From: SCN-69-37 sp044507065
GTDB taxonomy: Bacteria; Acidobacteriota; Vicinamibacteria; Vicinamibacterales; SCN-69-37
Reading direction: 5' to 3'
Length of the DNA: 64,000 bases
Assembly: GCA_044507065.1 (NCBI GenBank)
Contig: JBIQJY010000006.1
Span: 38,792-102,791, forward strand
Shown piece after piece: positions 28,585 through 37,223 of this stretch. Within the stretch, counting starts at the first letter, position 1, and each line of letters begins with the position of its first letter. The translations under genes were made by a program, and so were the position numbers. The notes under the pieces were generated by a model, which worked only from the letters and a program-made list of their open reading frames with translations, did no database searches and had not been told where the DNA came from.

Positions 28585-30420
28585 GTGTCCGAAGATCTGC
28601 AGGCTGTCGTCCAGCGCTACTGGGGCTACAGCTCGTTCAGGCCGCTGCAGCGCGAGGCGATGGATGCGATTCTCGCCCGTCGAGATTCCCTGGTGGTGCT
28701 GCCGACCGGCGGCGGCAAGTCGCTCTGCTTCCAGGCGCCGGCCGTCGCGGGCGACGGGCTGGCACTCGTCGTCTCGCCGCTCATCGCTCTCATGAAGGAT
28801 CAGGTCGACACGCTCGTCGGCAACGGCGTGGCTGCGGCGTGTTACCACAGCGGCCTGACCGACGCCGCCAGGTCGGACGTGGCATCGGGACTGGCGGCCG
28901 GCCGCTTCCGCCTGCTGTACGTGGCGCCCGAGCGGCTCGTCGGTGAGGGGCGTCACGCGCTGCTCGCGCGCATCGGCCGGCAGCCCGTGCGTTTCGTGGC
29001 CGTCGACGAGGCCCACTGCATCAGTCAGTGGGGACACGACTTCCGGCCGGAGTATCGCCAACTGGCCGAGCTGCGGCAGTACTGGCCGGGCGTGAGCCTG
29101 CACGCATTCACCGCGACGGCCACCGGGCGTGTGCGGCGCGACATCATGTCGCAGCTCGCGCTGAACGATCCGATCGAACTGGTGGGATCGTTCGATCGGC
29201 CCAATCTGATCTACCGCGTCCTCGCGCGATCGAATCTCCGGAGGCAGCTGCAGGACGTGCTGGCCCGCCATCACGGCGAGGCGGGGATCGTGTACTGCCA
29301 GTCGCGCCGCGAGGTCGACGCGCTGACCGAGTGGCTGGCTGGCACCGGTGTGCGGGCCGTCCCGTACCACGCGGGGCTCGCCGATGCCGATCGCCATCGC
29401 AACCAGGATGCGTTCCTCAACGAGGAAGTCGACGTCGTCGTGGCGACGGTGGCCTTCGGCATGGGCATCGATCGATCGGACGTGCGATTCGTTGTCCATG
29501 CGGGGGCGCCGCAGTCGCTCGAGCACTACCAGCAGGAGTCGGGCCGGGCGGGGCGCGACGGCCTCGAGGCCGAGTGTGTGCTCATCTATTCGGGGGGCGA
29601 CTTCGCGCGCTGGCGCGTGATGTTCGAGGAGGGGAGCGACGTCGAGGCGCGCCGCAGCCTGCTTCGCGACATGGAGCGCTACGCATCGAGCGTGGGGTGC
29701 CGCCACAAGCGCCTCGTCAGCTATTTCGGCGAGACGTTCGAGAAGGGCGACTGCGGCGCGTGCGATTACTGCCTCGGCGAGCTCGAGGCCGATCCGGAAC
29801 CGGTGCTGACCGCGCGCAAGATCCTGTCGGCCGTGGCCCGCGTGGGGCAGCGGTTTGGCGCGGCCCACGTGACCAATGTCCTGCGAGGGCGCGAGACCGA
29901 GACCGTCTCGGCCCGCGGCCATCAGGTGCTGTCGGTGTTCGGCCTGTTCCGCGACGCTACGGTGGATCAGCTGCGGGGGTACATCGATCAGCTCGTTGCC
30001 GGCGGGTGGCTGCGGCAGACCGATGGTGACTATCCGGTGCTGCAGCTGACGGCCGACGGCGTGGCGCTGATGAAGGATCCGGCGGCCGCACCCGGCCTGG
30101 AACTCGCGCGGCAGCGCAAGCCGGAAAAGGGGCGGGCCGCGCGACGGTCGAAACCCGAGGCCGTCTCCTGGGATGGCGTCGACCGAGACCTGTTCGAGTC
30201 GCTTCGCGTGCTTCGCCTGACGATCGCGAGGGCCCGGGCCGTGCCGCCCTACGTCATTTTTCACGACACGACGTTGCGCGATCTCGCGCGGCTGCGTCCC
30301 GCGACGATGGCGGGGCTGCACGACGTGTACGGTATGGGAGCCCGCAAGGCCGAGGACTTCGGCGAGTCGATCCTGGAGGTCATCCGTGAGCACGGCGCGT
30401 CGGCGGCCGCGACACGGTGA
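28585..30420 (+). CDS. recQ: ATP-dependent DNA helicase RecQ
   Basis: 611 aa from GTG 28585. Residues 1-330 are the SF2 helicase core: FRPLQREAMDAI, Walker A LPTGGGKSLCF (residues 39-49), VDEAHCISQWGHDFRPEY (DEAH and aromatic-rich loop), and QESGRAGRDG (motif VI). The RecQ C-terminal zinc site follows (CRHKRLVSYFGE...CGACDYC), then a winged helix and a C-terminal HRDC domain (about 535-605, LRDLARLRPATMAGLHDVYGMGARKAEDFGE). It unwinds 3'-5' in recombination and fork repair. A methyltransferase gene begins 15 bases downstream. Confidence 0.95.
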   Translation: MSEDLQAVVQRYWGYSSFRPLQREAMDAILARRDSLVVLPTGGGKSLCFQAPAVAGDGLALVVSPLIALMKDQVDTLVGNGVAAACYHSGLTDAARSDVASGLAAGRFRLLYVAPERLVGEGRHALLARIGRQPVRFVAVDEAHCISQWGHDFRPEYRQLAELRQYWPGVSLHAFTATATGRVRRDIMSQLALNDPIELVGSFDRPNLIYRVLARSNLRRQLQDVLARHHGEAGIVYCQSRREVDALTEWLAGTGVRAVPYHAGLADADRHRNQDAFLNEEVDVVVATVAFGMGIDRSDVRFVVHAGAPQSLEHYQQESGRAGRDGLEAECVLIYSGGDFARWRVMFEEGSDVEARRSLLRDMERYASSVGCRHKRLVSYFGETFEKGDCGACDYCLGELEADPEPVLTARKILSAVARVGQRFGAAHVTNVLRGRETETVSARGHQVLSVFGLFRDATVDQLRGYIDQLVAGGWLRQTDGDYPVLQLTADGVALMKDPAAAPGLELARQRKPEKGRAARRSKPEAVSWDGVDRDLFESLRVLRLTIARARAVPPYVIFHDTTLRDLARLRPATMAGLHDVYGMGARKAEDFGESILEVIREHGASAAATR

Positions 30421-30435
30421 CCGGCACGGACACGA

Positions 30436-30915
30436 ATGGCGATGAGCACACCGACAGGTTCAGGCCCCGGCGCGCCGCTGCCGCCAACACTGGTCTATAT
30501 CGCGGGTTTCGCACTCGCCATGTGGCTCGACCGCGTCGTGCCGCTTGGCGAGGGCGTGGCGCACCCGGCGATGGTGGCCGTGGGCGGCTTGCTCGTCGTG
30601 GCCGGCACGGTGCTGTTCTTCTGGGGCCTCGCCACGTTTGCCAGGCAACGCACGGGGATCATGCTGCAGCAGGCGGCCACGCGCGTCGTGGACGTCGGGC
30701 CGTACCGCTGGTCGCGTAATCCGATGTACGTGGCATTCACGATGGTCTACGCGGGCCTGGCGCTCACCTACGCCCTGCTCTGGGCGCTCCTGCTACTGCC
30801 GATCGTGAACCTCGTGCTCACGGTTGCCGTCATCGCGCGCGAAGAACGCTACATGCGGGCGACTTTTGGCGCCGCCTACGCGGACTATTGTCAGCGCGTG
30901 CGGCGCTGGCTCTGA
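30436..30915 (+). CDS. Isoprenylcysteine carboxyl methyltransferase-family membrane protein
   Basis: 159 aa with about four hydrophobic helices. The C-terminal half has the ICMT/PEMT-like SAM-binding pattern YRWSRNPMYVAFTMVYAGLAL and REERYMRATFGAAYADYCQRVRRWL. Bacterial members of this fold methylate small lipophilic substrates, or their function is unknown. It follows recQ closely and probably shares its transcript. The start could be ATG 30436 or ATG 30442. Confidence 0.8.
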   Translation: MAMSTPTGSGPGAPLPPTLVYIAGFALAMWLDRVVPLGEGVAHPAMVAVGGLLVVAGTVLFFWGLATFARQRTGIMLQQAATRVVDVGPYRWSRNPMYVAFTMVYAGLALTYALLWALLLLPIVNLVLTVAVIAREERYMRATFGAAYADYCQRVRRWL

Positions 30916-31036
30916 AGACCTCGGCTTCTGCCGTCATTCGCGGATCCGTTGAGGCACGCTCGTGTTACCGTTCTGCCGGGCATCGGCCGGCACCACCGCA
31001 CGCCCGGTTTTCCACCTCTCCTGGAACGGGGTCGCC

Positions 31037-32164
<1,128 letters not shown>

Positions 32165-32198
32165 ACCGGCCCCGGCCGGTCAGCGAAAGGATTTTCGC

Positions 32199-32900
32199 GT
32201 GCATCGACGAATTGCCTTCGCGCTCGCTCTGACTGCCGTCATCTGCGCCGCCCCCACCGCGTCGGCCGATGACGATCGACTGAAGACCGCTGCCATCGTG
32301 CTCGAGGAGATGGCCTCGTCGGCCGGTGCCGGGATTCCCCAGAGCCTGCTCGCCAAGGCGCAGTGTGTGGTGGTGGTGCCCGGCGTGAAACGCGCGGCGG
32401 TCGGCTTCGGCGGACAGTACGGCCGCGGCTACATCTCGTGCCGGCGCACGACGGGCGGGTGGAGCGCACCCGGCGGCATCCGCGTCGAGGGCGGCAGTGT
32501 CGGTTTCCAGATTGGCGGTTCGGAGACCGACGTCGTCCTGCTCGTGCTGAACGAACGCGGCGTCGACCGACTGCTCTCGAGCCGCTTCACGGTCGGGGCC
32601 GATGCTTCGGTCGCCGCCGGCCCGGTCGGACGCACGGCCTCGGCGCAGACGGATGCGACGATGATGGCCGAGATCCTGGCGTGGTCGCGCGCCCGCGGCG
32701 TGTTTGCGGGCGTGTCGCTCCAGGGATCGACGCTGCGCGACGACAGCGGTGAGAACCGCGAACTGTACGGCCGCGACATCACCAATCGCGAGATCGTCAC
32801 CGGCACGCTCGCGCCGCCCGCCGCGGCCGCCGAACTGATGGCCGCCATCGAGAAGGCTGCCAGCGCCTCGGCGACCGACTCGCCCGGCGACGCGGGCTGA
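32199..32900 (+). CDS. Exported YSC84/SYLF-domain lipid-binding protein
   Basis: 233 aa. The GTG at 32199 has AAAGGA upstream and begins a clean signal peptide (VHRRIAFALALTAVICAAPTASA). The mature part has the YSC84 pattern: IPQSLLAKAQCVVVVPGVKRAAVGFGGQYGRG, CRRTTGGWSAPGGIRV, and a Gly-rich C-terminal SRARGVFAGVSLQGSTLRDD. SYLF domains bind phosphoinositides in eukaryotes; the bacterial exported forms have no settled function. A run of A and T residues ends the protein. Confidence 0.83.
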   Translation: MHRRIAFALALTAVICAAPTASADDDRLKTAAIVLEEMASSAGAGIPQSLLAKAQCVVVVPGVKRAAVGFGGQYGRGYISCRRTTGGWSAPGGIRVEGGSVGFQIGGSETDVVLLVLNERGVDRLLSSRFTVGADASVAAGPVGRTASAQTDATMMAEILAWSRARGVFAGVSLQGSTLRDDSGENRELYGRDITNREIVTGTLAPPAAAAELMAAIEKAASASATDSPGDAG

Positions 32901-32912
32901 TCGAACTTCCAT

Positions 32913-33356
32913 CTACTGCACGGCCAGCAGTTCGATGTCGAAGACGAGCATGCCCTTCGGCACGCCCTCCCTGTCGACGTCGTCATAGGCGAGCGCCCCG
33001 GGAATCCAGAAACGTCGCTTCTCACCGACCACCATCAACTGCAGGCCCTCGGTCCACCCGGCAATCACCGAGGTCAGCGGTGTCTCGAAGGGCTGGCCGC
33101 GCCTGTACGAGCTGTCGAACATCCGGCCGTCGGTGGTCCACCCCGTGTAGTGCACGCGGACGGTGGACCGCGCTTCGGGACGGACGCTGCTCATGCCGGG
33201 GGAGATGACCTTCGACGCCAGTCCCGATGGCGTCGTGATGGCGTCGGCCGGCGGTGCGGCGACGTCGGGCGGGGCAGGGATGTCGTCGGTATCCTTGAGT
33301 CGGCAGGCGCCCAGCGCGACGATCAGGAGGACGGCGAGAGCAGCACGTTGCATCAT
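32913..33356 (-). CDS. FKBP-type peptidyl-prolyl isomerase lipoprotein
   Basis: 147 aa. The N-terminus MMQRAALAVLLIVALGAC is a lipoprotein signal with lipobox LGAC, so the protein is probably anchored in the envelope. A short proline-rich linker leads to one FKBP domain: STVRVHYTGWTTDGRMFDSSYRRGQPFETPL, VIAGWTEGLQLMVVGEKRRFWIPGALAYDD, and MLVFDIELLAV. It would accelerate proline isomerisation of envelope proteins. Start ambiguity: ATG 33356 or the adjacent ATG 33353, which has better spacing from GAGGG. It is divergent from the hydrolase. Confidence 0.9.
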   Translation of the reverse strand: MMQRAALAVLLIVALGACRLKDTDDIPAPPDVAAPPADAITTPSGLASKVISPGMSSVRPEARSTVRVHYTGWTTDGRMFDSSYRRGQPFETPLTSVIAGWTEGLQLMVVGEKRRFWIPGALAYDDVDREGVPKGMLVFDIELLAVQ

Positions 33357-33415
33357 GCCCTCATGGTTGACGAGCGAGGCGGGCGAGATCAAGACGAACG
33401 GCCGACGGCCATGGA

Positions 33416-33421
33416 TAGAAT
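33416..33421 (+). promoter_or_regulatory. -10 box TAGAAT before the alpha/beta hydrolase, leaderless arrangement
   Basis: TAGAAT ends seven bases before ATG 33429. It overlaps the upstream in-frame ATGs at 33411 and 33420, which argues that 33429 is the real start. Confidence 0.5.
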
Positions 33422-33428
33422 GAGTCGC

Positions 33429-34214
33429 ATGGTTGCGAAAACTGCGCGGATGGCCACCGGGCCCATGCGATACCTCGAAGCGGGCGCGGGCCGGCCGATG
33501 GTGCTGCTGCACGCCTTCCCGCTCGGGGCCGAACAGTGGCTGCCCCAGCTGGCGCGTCCGCCGATCGGCTGGCGACTGATCGCGCCGGACCTCCGGGGAT
33601 TCGGCGGCTCGCCGTGGATGGGCGACGTGGCCTCCGCGTCGATCGACCGGTACGCGGCTGACGTCTTCGAACTGATGACGCACCTCGACGTGCCGCGGGC
33701 GTCGGTGGCCGGACTGTCGATGGGCGGCTACGTCGCGCTGGCGATGATGGCGCGCGACGCCGAACGCATCACGGGTCTCGTTCTGGCCGATACGCGAGCG
33801 ACGGCGGATTCGCCGGAGGCGCGTGCGGCGCGCGACAGGATGATCGAACTCGTGCGGCGCGAGGGCAGCCCGGGCGTGGCGCGCGAGATGGTGGGCAAGC
33901 TGCTGGGCGAGTCGACGCGCACGCAGCAACCGGACCTGGTGGACGCCGTGGTGGCGCTCGTCGAGGCGAACGGGCCGGAAGGTGTCGAGGCGGCCATCCG
34001 CGCCATGCGCGATCGTCCCGACCGTACGGAACTCCTCGCGGCGATTGATTGCCCGACGGTCGTGATGTGCGGCGGACAGGATGTCGTGACGCCGCCCGAG
34101 GAATGCGAGGCGATGAGCCGCCAGATCCGTGGCGCGCAGTTCGTGCGGCTGGACGGTGCAGGGCACCTCGCGAACCTGGAACGGCCGATTGAGTTCACGG
34201 CGGCACTCGCGTGA
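33429..34214 (+). CDS. Alpha/beta hydrolase
   Basis: 261 aa from ATG 33429 (in-frame ATGs at 33411 and 33420 are alternatives). It has the alpha/beta-hydrolase order: HAFPLGAEQW (oxyanion region), LIAPDLRGFGGSPW, nucleophile elbow AGLSMGGYVAL (GxSxG), then Asp in CGGQDVVTPPEE, and catalytic His in GAGHLANLERP. The set resembles 3-oxoadipate enol-lactonase and related esterases, but the substrate is unknown. A short-chain dehydrogenase follows after 16 bases. Confidence 0.88.
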   Translation: MVAKTARMATGPMRYLEAGAGRPMVLLHAFPLGAEQWLPQLARPPIGWRLIAPDLRGFGGSPWMGDVASASIDRYAADVFELMTHLDVPRASVAGLSMGGYVALAMMARDAERITGLVLADTRATADSPEARAARDRMIELVRREGSPGVAREMVGKLLGESTRTQQPDLVDAVVALVEANGPEGVEAAIRAMRDRPDRTELLAAIDCPTVVMCGGQDVVTPPEECEAMSRQIRGAQFVRLDGAGHLANLERPIEFTAALA

Positions 34215-34216
34215 AC

Positions 34217-34222
34217 TACCAT
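34217..34222 (+). promoter_or_regulatory. Candidate -10 (TACCAT) before the SDR gene, near-leaderless
   Basis: TACCAT, a four-of-six match, lies eight bases before ATG 34231, and no Shine-Dalgarno sequence is visible. The gene could also be read through from the hydrolase. Confidence 0.35.
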
Positions 34223-34230
34223 CTTCACTC

Positions 34231-34998
34231 ATGAACCTTGAACTCACCGACCGCGTGGCCATCGTCACCGGTTCGAGCCGCGGCCTGGGACTGGCCGCGG
34301 CTCGAGCCCTGCACGCCGAGGGCGCGCGTGTCGTCCTGTGCGCGCGCGGCCGCGACGCGCTGGAGGCGTCGGCCGCCTCGCTCGGCGGTGGCGAGCGCGT
34401 GCGCGCCGTCGTCGCCGACGTGTCGACGCCCGAAGGCGCCCAACGCGTCGTGGCCGACGCGATGGACGCCTTCGGGCGCGTCGACATCCTCGTCAACAAC
34501 GTCGGCAAGGCCGGCGGCGCCGGGATTGACGCCACATCGGACGAGGAGTGGCAGAGCGCGTTCGACCAGACGCTCGTACCCGCCATCCGCATGTCGCGGC
34601 TCGTCGTGCCGCACATGCGCGCGCAGGGCGGCGGTGTCATCCTGATGATTGCGTCGATCTGGGGCCGGGAATCCGGCGGCCGGATGACCTACAACGTCGT
34701 GAAGGCCGGAGAGATCAGCCTCGCCAAGGCCATGGCCCAGCAACTGGCCGGTGCGAACATCCGTGTCAACAGCATTGCGCCGGGATCGATCTCGTTCGAG
34801 GGTGGGTCGTGGTGGAAGCGCCAGCAGGAAGACCCGAACGGGATGGCCGAGTTCGTCGCGCGCGAGATCCCGATGGGCCGGTTCGGCCGCCCGGAGGAGG
34901 TTGGCGACGTGGTCGCCTTTCTCGCGTCCGCGCGCGCCAGCTGGATTACCGGCGCGAGCATCACCGTTGACGGCGGACAGAGCCGGTCGAATATCTGA
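34231..34998 (+). CDS. Short-chain dehydrogenase/reductase (SDR)
   Basis: 255 aa, the classical SDR length. The cofactor motif is TGSSRGLG near residue 12, with DVSTPEG and NNVGKAGG (NNAG-like). The catalytic set is Ser in MIASIWGRESGG and YNVVK (YxxxK), followed by RVNSIAPGSI. The C-terminal ITVDGGQSRSNI is the usual ending. It would oxidise or reduce a hydroxyl/keto substrate with NAD(P). Its last 38 bases overlap the convergent membrane protein gene. Confidence 0.9.
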   Translation: MNLELTDRVAIVTGSSRGLGLAAARALHAEGARVVLCARGRDALEASAASLGGGERVRAVVADVSTPEGAQRVVADAMDAFGRVDILVNNVGKAGGAGIDATSDEEWQSAFDQTLVPAIRMSRLVVPHMRAQGGGVILMIASIWGRESGGRMTYNVVKAGEISLAKAMAQQLAGANIRVNSIAPGSISFEGGSWWKRQQEDPNGMAEFVAREIPMGRFGRPEEVGDVVAFLASARASWITGASITVDGGQSRSNI

Positions 34999-37132
34999 GC
35001 GGATCCACTTTGCGCCGCCGCCTGTCGATCACGGTGATGGCCGCGGCGACACCGACCACGACGACGAGCGCCAGCGGTAACAGGCCGCGGTAGGCCGGGT
35101 AGTTCAACTGCACCACGCACGTCCCGTCGCACGGCGACGCAAATGACAACTGGCCGTGGCTCTCGACCAGCGTGACGGGCACGCCCCCTGCGGCGGCCGT
35201 CCACGCGGGATGGAAGTTGGTGCGCACCACGACCGGATCGCCGCGGCGCACACCTTCGAGTGCCACGGCGCCACCGTGCGCATGGAGTGACTGCAGCCGA
35301 CCCGTCCCAGACACCGTGACCACCTCGCGCGTATCGGCGTCCCGAAGGCGGTACTGCGTCCAGGGCGACTCGGCCCAGATGCGGACGAACCGGTCATCGG
35401 CATCGAGGTAGTCGGTCGACGTCGGACTCCAGACGAACAGGTCCGACACCCCCCACCGGTTCATCTCGGCGACGAACGCGTCGTGCGGCGTCGACGGCAG
35501 GGCGCGGCCCATGTAAGTGCCGCCGGCCACGACCTGGCCCTTCCACGGATTCCACTGCCAGCCGTCCGAGTAGCCTCCGGAGTACAAACGTCGGCCTGTC
35601 TCTTCGGCCACCATCACCTCGAAGTGCGTGCCGAATCGCGACCGTTCCGTCTCGCCGCCCGCCTCGGCGTTCATGTTCCGATGCGGATTGTTCTCGAGCA
35701 GGACCAGTGCGCCCGGTGCCGCGGCCACACGGTCGACGAGCGCGGCGTTGAAGTCCCTGACGCTCTCGACGTGTGGGACCTGTCCCCACCAGATGGGAAG
35801 AAACAGCATCACGACGGACACGAGGCTCCAGCGCAGCAGGCGCGAATCGGCATGCCGGACGATGAGCACGGCGATGACGGGTGCCATGAAGACCGCCAGC
35901 ATGTGCATCGGGCGGAGGAAGACGTATCCGGCGTAAAGGTTGCTGAGCCGCATGAGCGCAACCGTGAAGACGGCTGCCACCGCGTAGAAGCGCGTGCGCC
36001 CGCGGTCGATGACGGCCAGTACGATCGTCACCGGCAGCAGCACATAGGTCAGCCCCGTGAAATCGTTGAACCAGCGCCAGGGCAGGAACAGCAGTTCGCC
36101 GTTGTAGTAGATGGTGCGCGCCAGCAGCATCCAGTCGATCGACGTCGGCGGCTCGAAGACGATGTTGTTGAACTGGAACAGGTGCGGGTATCGCCAGATT
36201 TCCCAGGACAGCGGCAGCGAGGCTACCAGCCCGGCGCCGATGGCGATGATGGCGAGCACGCCCGAGCGCAGGCTGCGCGCGACCGCCGCGTCGACGAGCA
36301 GGAACAGGCCGGCATAGCCGAAGAATCCCGGGTGCGCGTAGGCCGTGAGTGCCAGTCCCGCTACCAGCAGCCAGGGGCCCCACACGCGGCGGAGGCGGGC
36401 GGCGTGGGCGCCGAGCAGCGTGGTCATGGCCATCACGACGCCGCCAAGCGAGTTCGTGTCACCGCTGCGGATGAGCGAATACGAGTAGCCCGCCGCCGTC
36501 AGGCACACGACAGCGACCGACAGCACCGTGACGCGCCGGTCGGCCTCGGGCGCGAGCGACAGGTCGCGCCAGACGAGCAGCGGTACCGCGGCGAACAGCA
36601 CCACGTGCGTAATGTGAAACCCGAGTTCGGGGCCGAGCAGCGTCATCGGCAGGTAGGTGAGCGTGCCCAGCCCCTGCGTGGCATCGGACGAGCTGTGATA
36701 GCCGCCGAGGAATCGCCATTCCCAGCCGGTGAACGAGCCGGTGTCGAGCAACCGCATCATGTCGTGCGCCGCCTGAAAGCGAATCGGCCAGTCGTCGAGG
36801 AACGGGATGCGGTGCCAGGTTGCCGGCGGAAACCATGTCATGAAGCCGGCCGCAAGCACCGCGAGGCCGGCCGCGGCGAGCGCCCTCGCGGCGCCGAGCG
36901 GCATGGCGGACGGCGTCCTGGACGCGCGAGGCCGGAGGAGCGTCCAGAGCAGGGCGGCCGTCGCGACGACGAGCGCGGCGAGAAAGAAGGGGCGCTTGGG
37001 CCCGTTGATCGACCCGGGGACGTCTGACCAGCGCCCCGTCGAGAGGGCGTTGATCCACAGCAGGGCCAGCGACAGGACGAGGGCTGTGCCGACCGCGCGA
37101 AAGCGCTTTGTGTCCGAATCGAGGGGCGGCAC
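34961..37132 (-). CDS. Large polytopic membrane protein, GT-C/YfhO-like topology
   Basis: 723 aa with a GTG start at 37132. About twelve hydrophobic helices cover residues 15-440. A periplasmic loop after the second to third helix carries HRIPFLDDWPIRFQAAHDMM and GWEWRFLGGYHSSSD. A soluble C-terminal domain (about 450-690) ends in one more helix and a basic tail. The arrangement resembles bacterial membrane glycosyltransferases or YfhO-like proteins, but no decisive motif was found. The 3' end overlaps the SDR gene by 38 bases in convergent orientation. Confidence 0.7.
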   Translation of the reverse strand: MPPLDSDTKRFRAVGTALVLSLALLWINALSTGRWSDVPGSINGPKRPFFLAALVVATAALLWTLLRPRASRTPSAMPLGAARALAAAGLAVLAAGFMTWFPPATWHRIPFLDDWPIRFQAAHDMMRLLDTGSFTGWEWRFLGGYHSSSDATQGLGTLTYLPMTLLGPELGFHITHVVLFAAVPLLVWRDLSLAPEADRRVTVLSVAVVCLTAAGYSYSLIRSGDTNSLGGVVMAMTTLLGAHAARLRRVWGPWLLVAGLALTAYAHPGFFGYAGLFLLVDAAVARSLRSGVLAIIAIGAGLVASLPLSWEIWRYPHLFQFNNIVFEPPTSIDWMLLARTIYYNGELLFLPWRWFNDFTGLTYVLLPVTIVLAVIDRGRTRFYAVAAVFTVALMRLSNLYAGYVFLRPMHMLAVFMAPVIAVLIVRHADSRLLRWSLVSVVMLFLPIWWGQVPHVESVRDFNAALVDRVAAAPGALVLLENNPHRNMNAEAGGETERSRFGTHFEVMVAEETGRRLYSGGYSDGWQWNPWKGQVVAGGTYMGRALPSTPHDAFVAEMNRWGVSDLFVWSPTSTDYLDADDRFVRIWAESPWTQYRLRDADTREVVTVSGTGRLQSLHAHGGAVALEGVRRGDPVVVRTNFHPAWTAAAGGVPVTLVESHGQLSFASPCDGTCVVQLNYPAYRGLLPLALVVVVGVAAAITVIDRRRRKVDPLRYSTGSVRRQR

Positions 37133-37223
37133 GAACGAGTACCGTACCGGCCGGTCGGCACGGGGTCAAGTCGCCTTTCGCTCCTTGATCGCCCCACGCA
37201 GCACTGCTACGATCCGTGTCACT

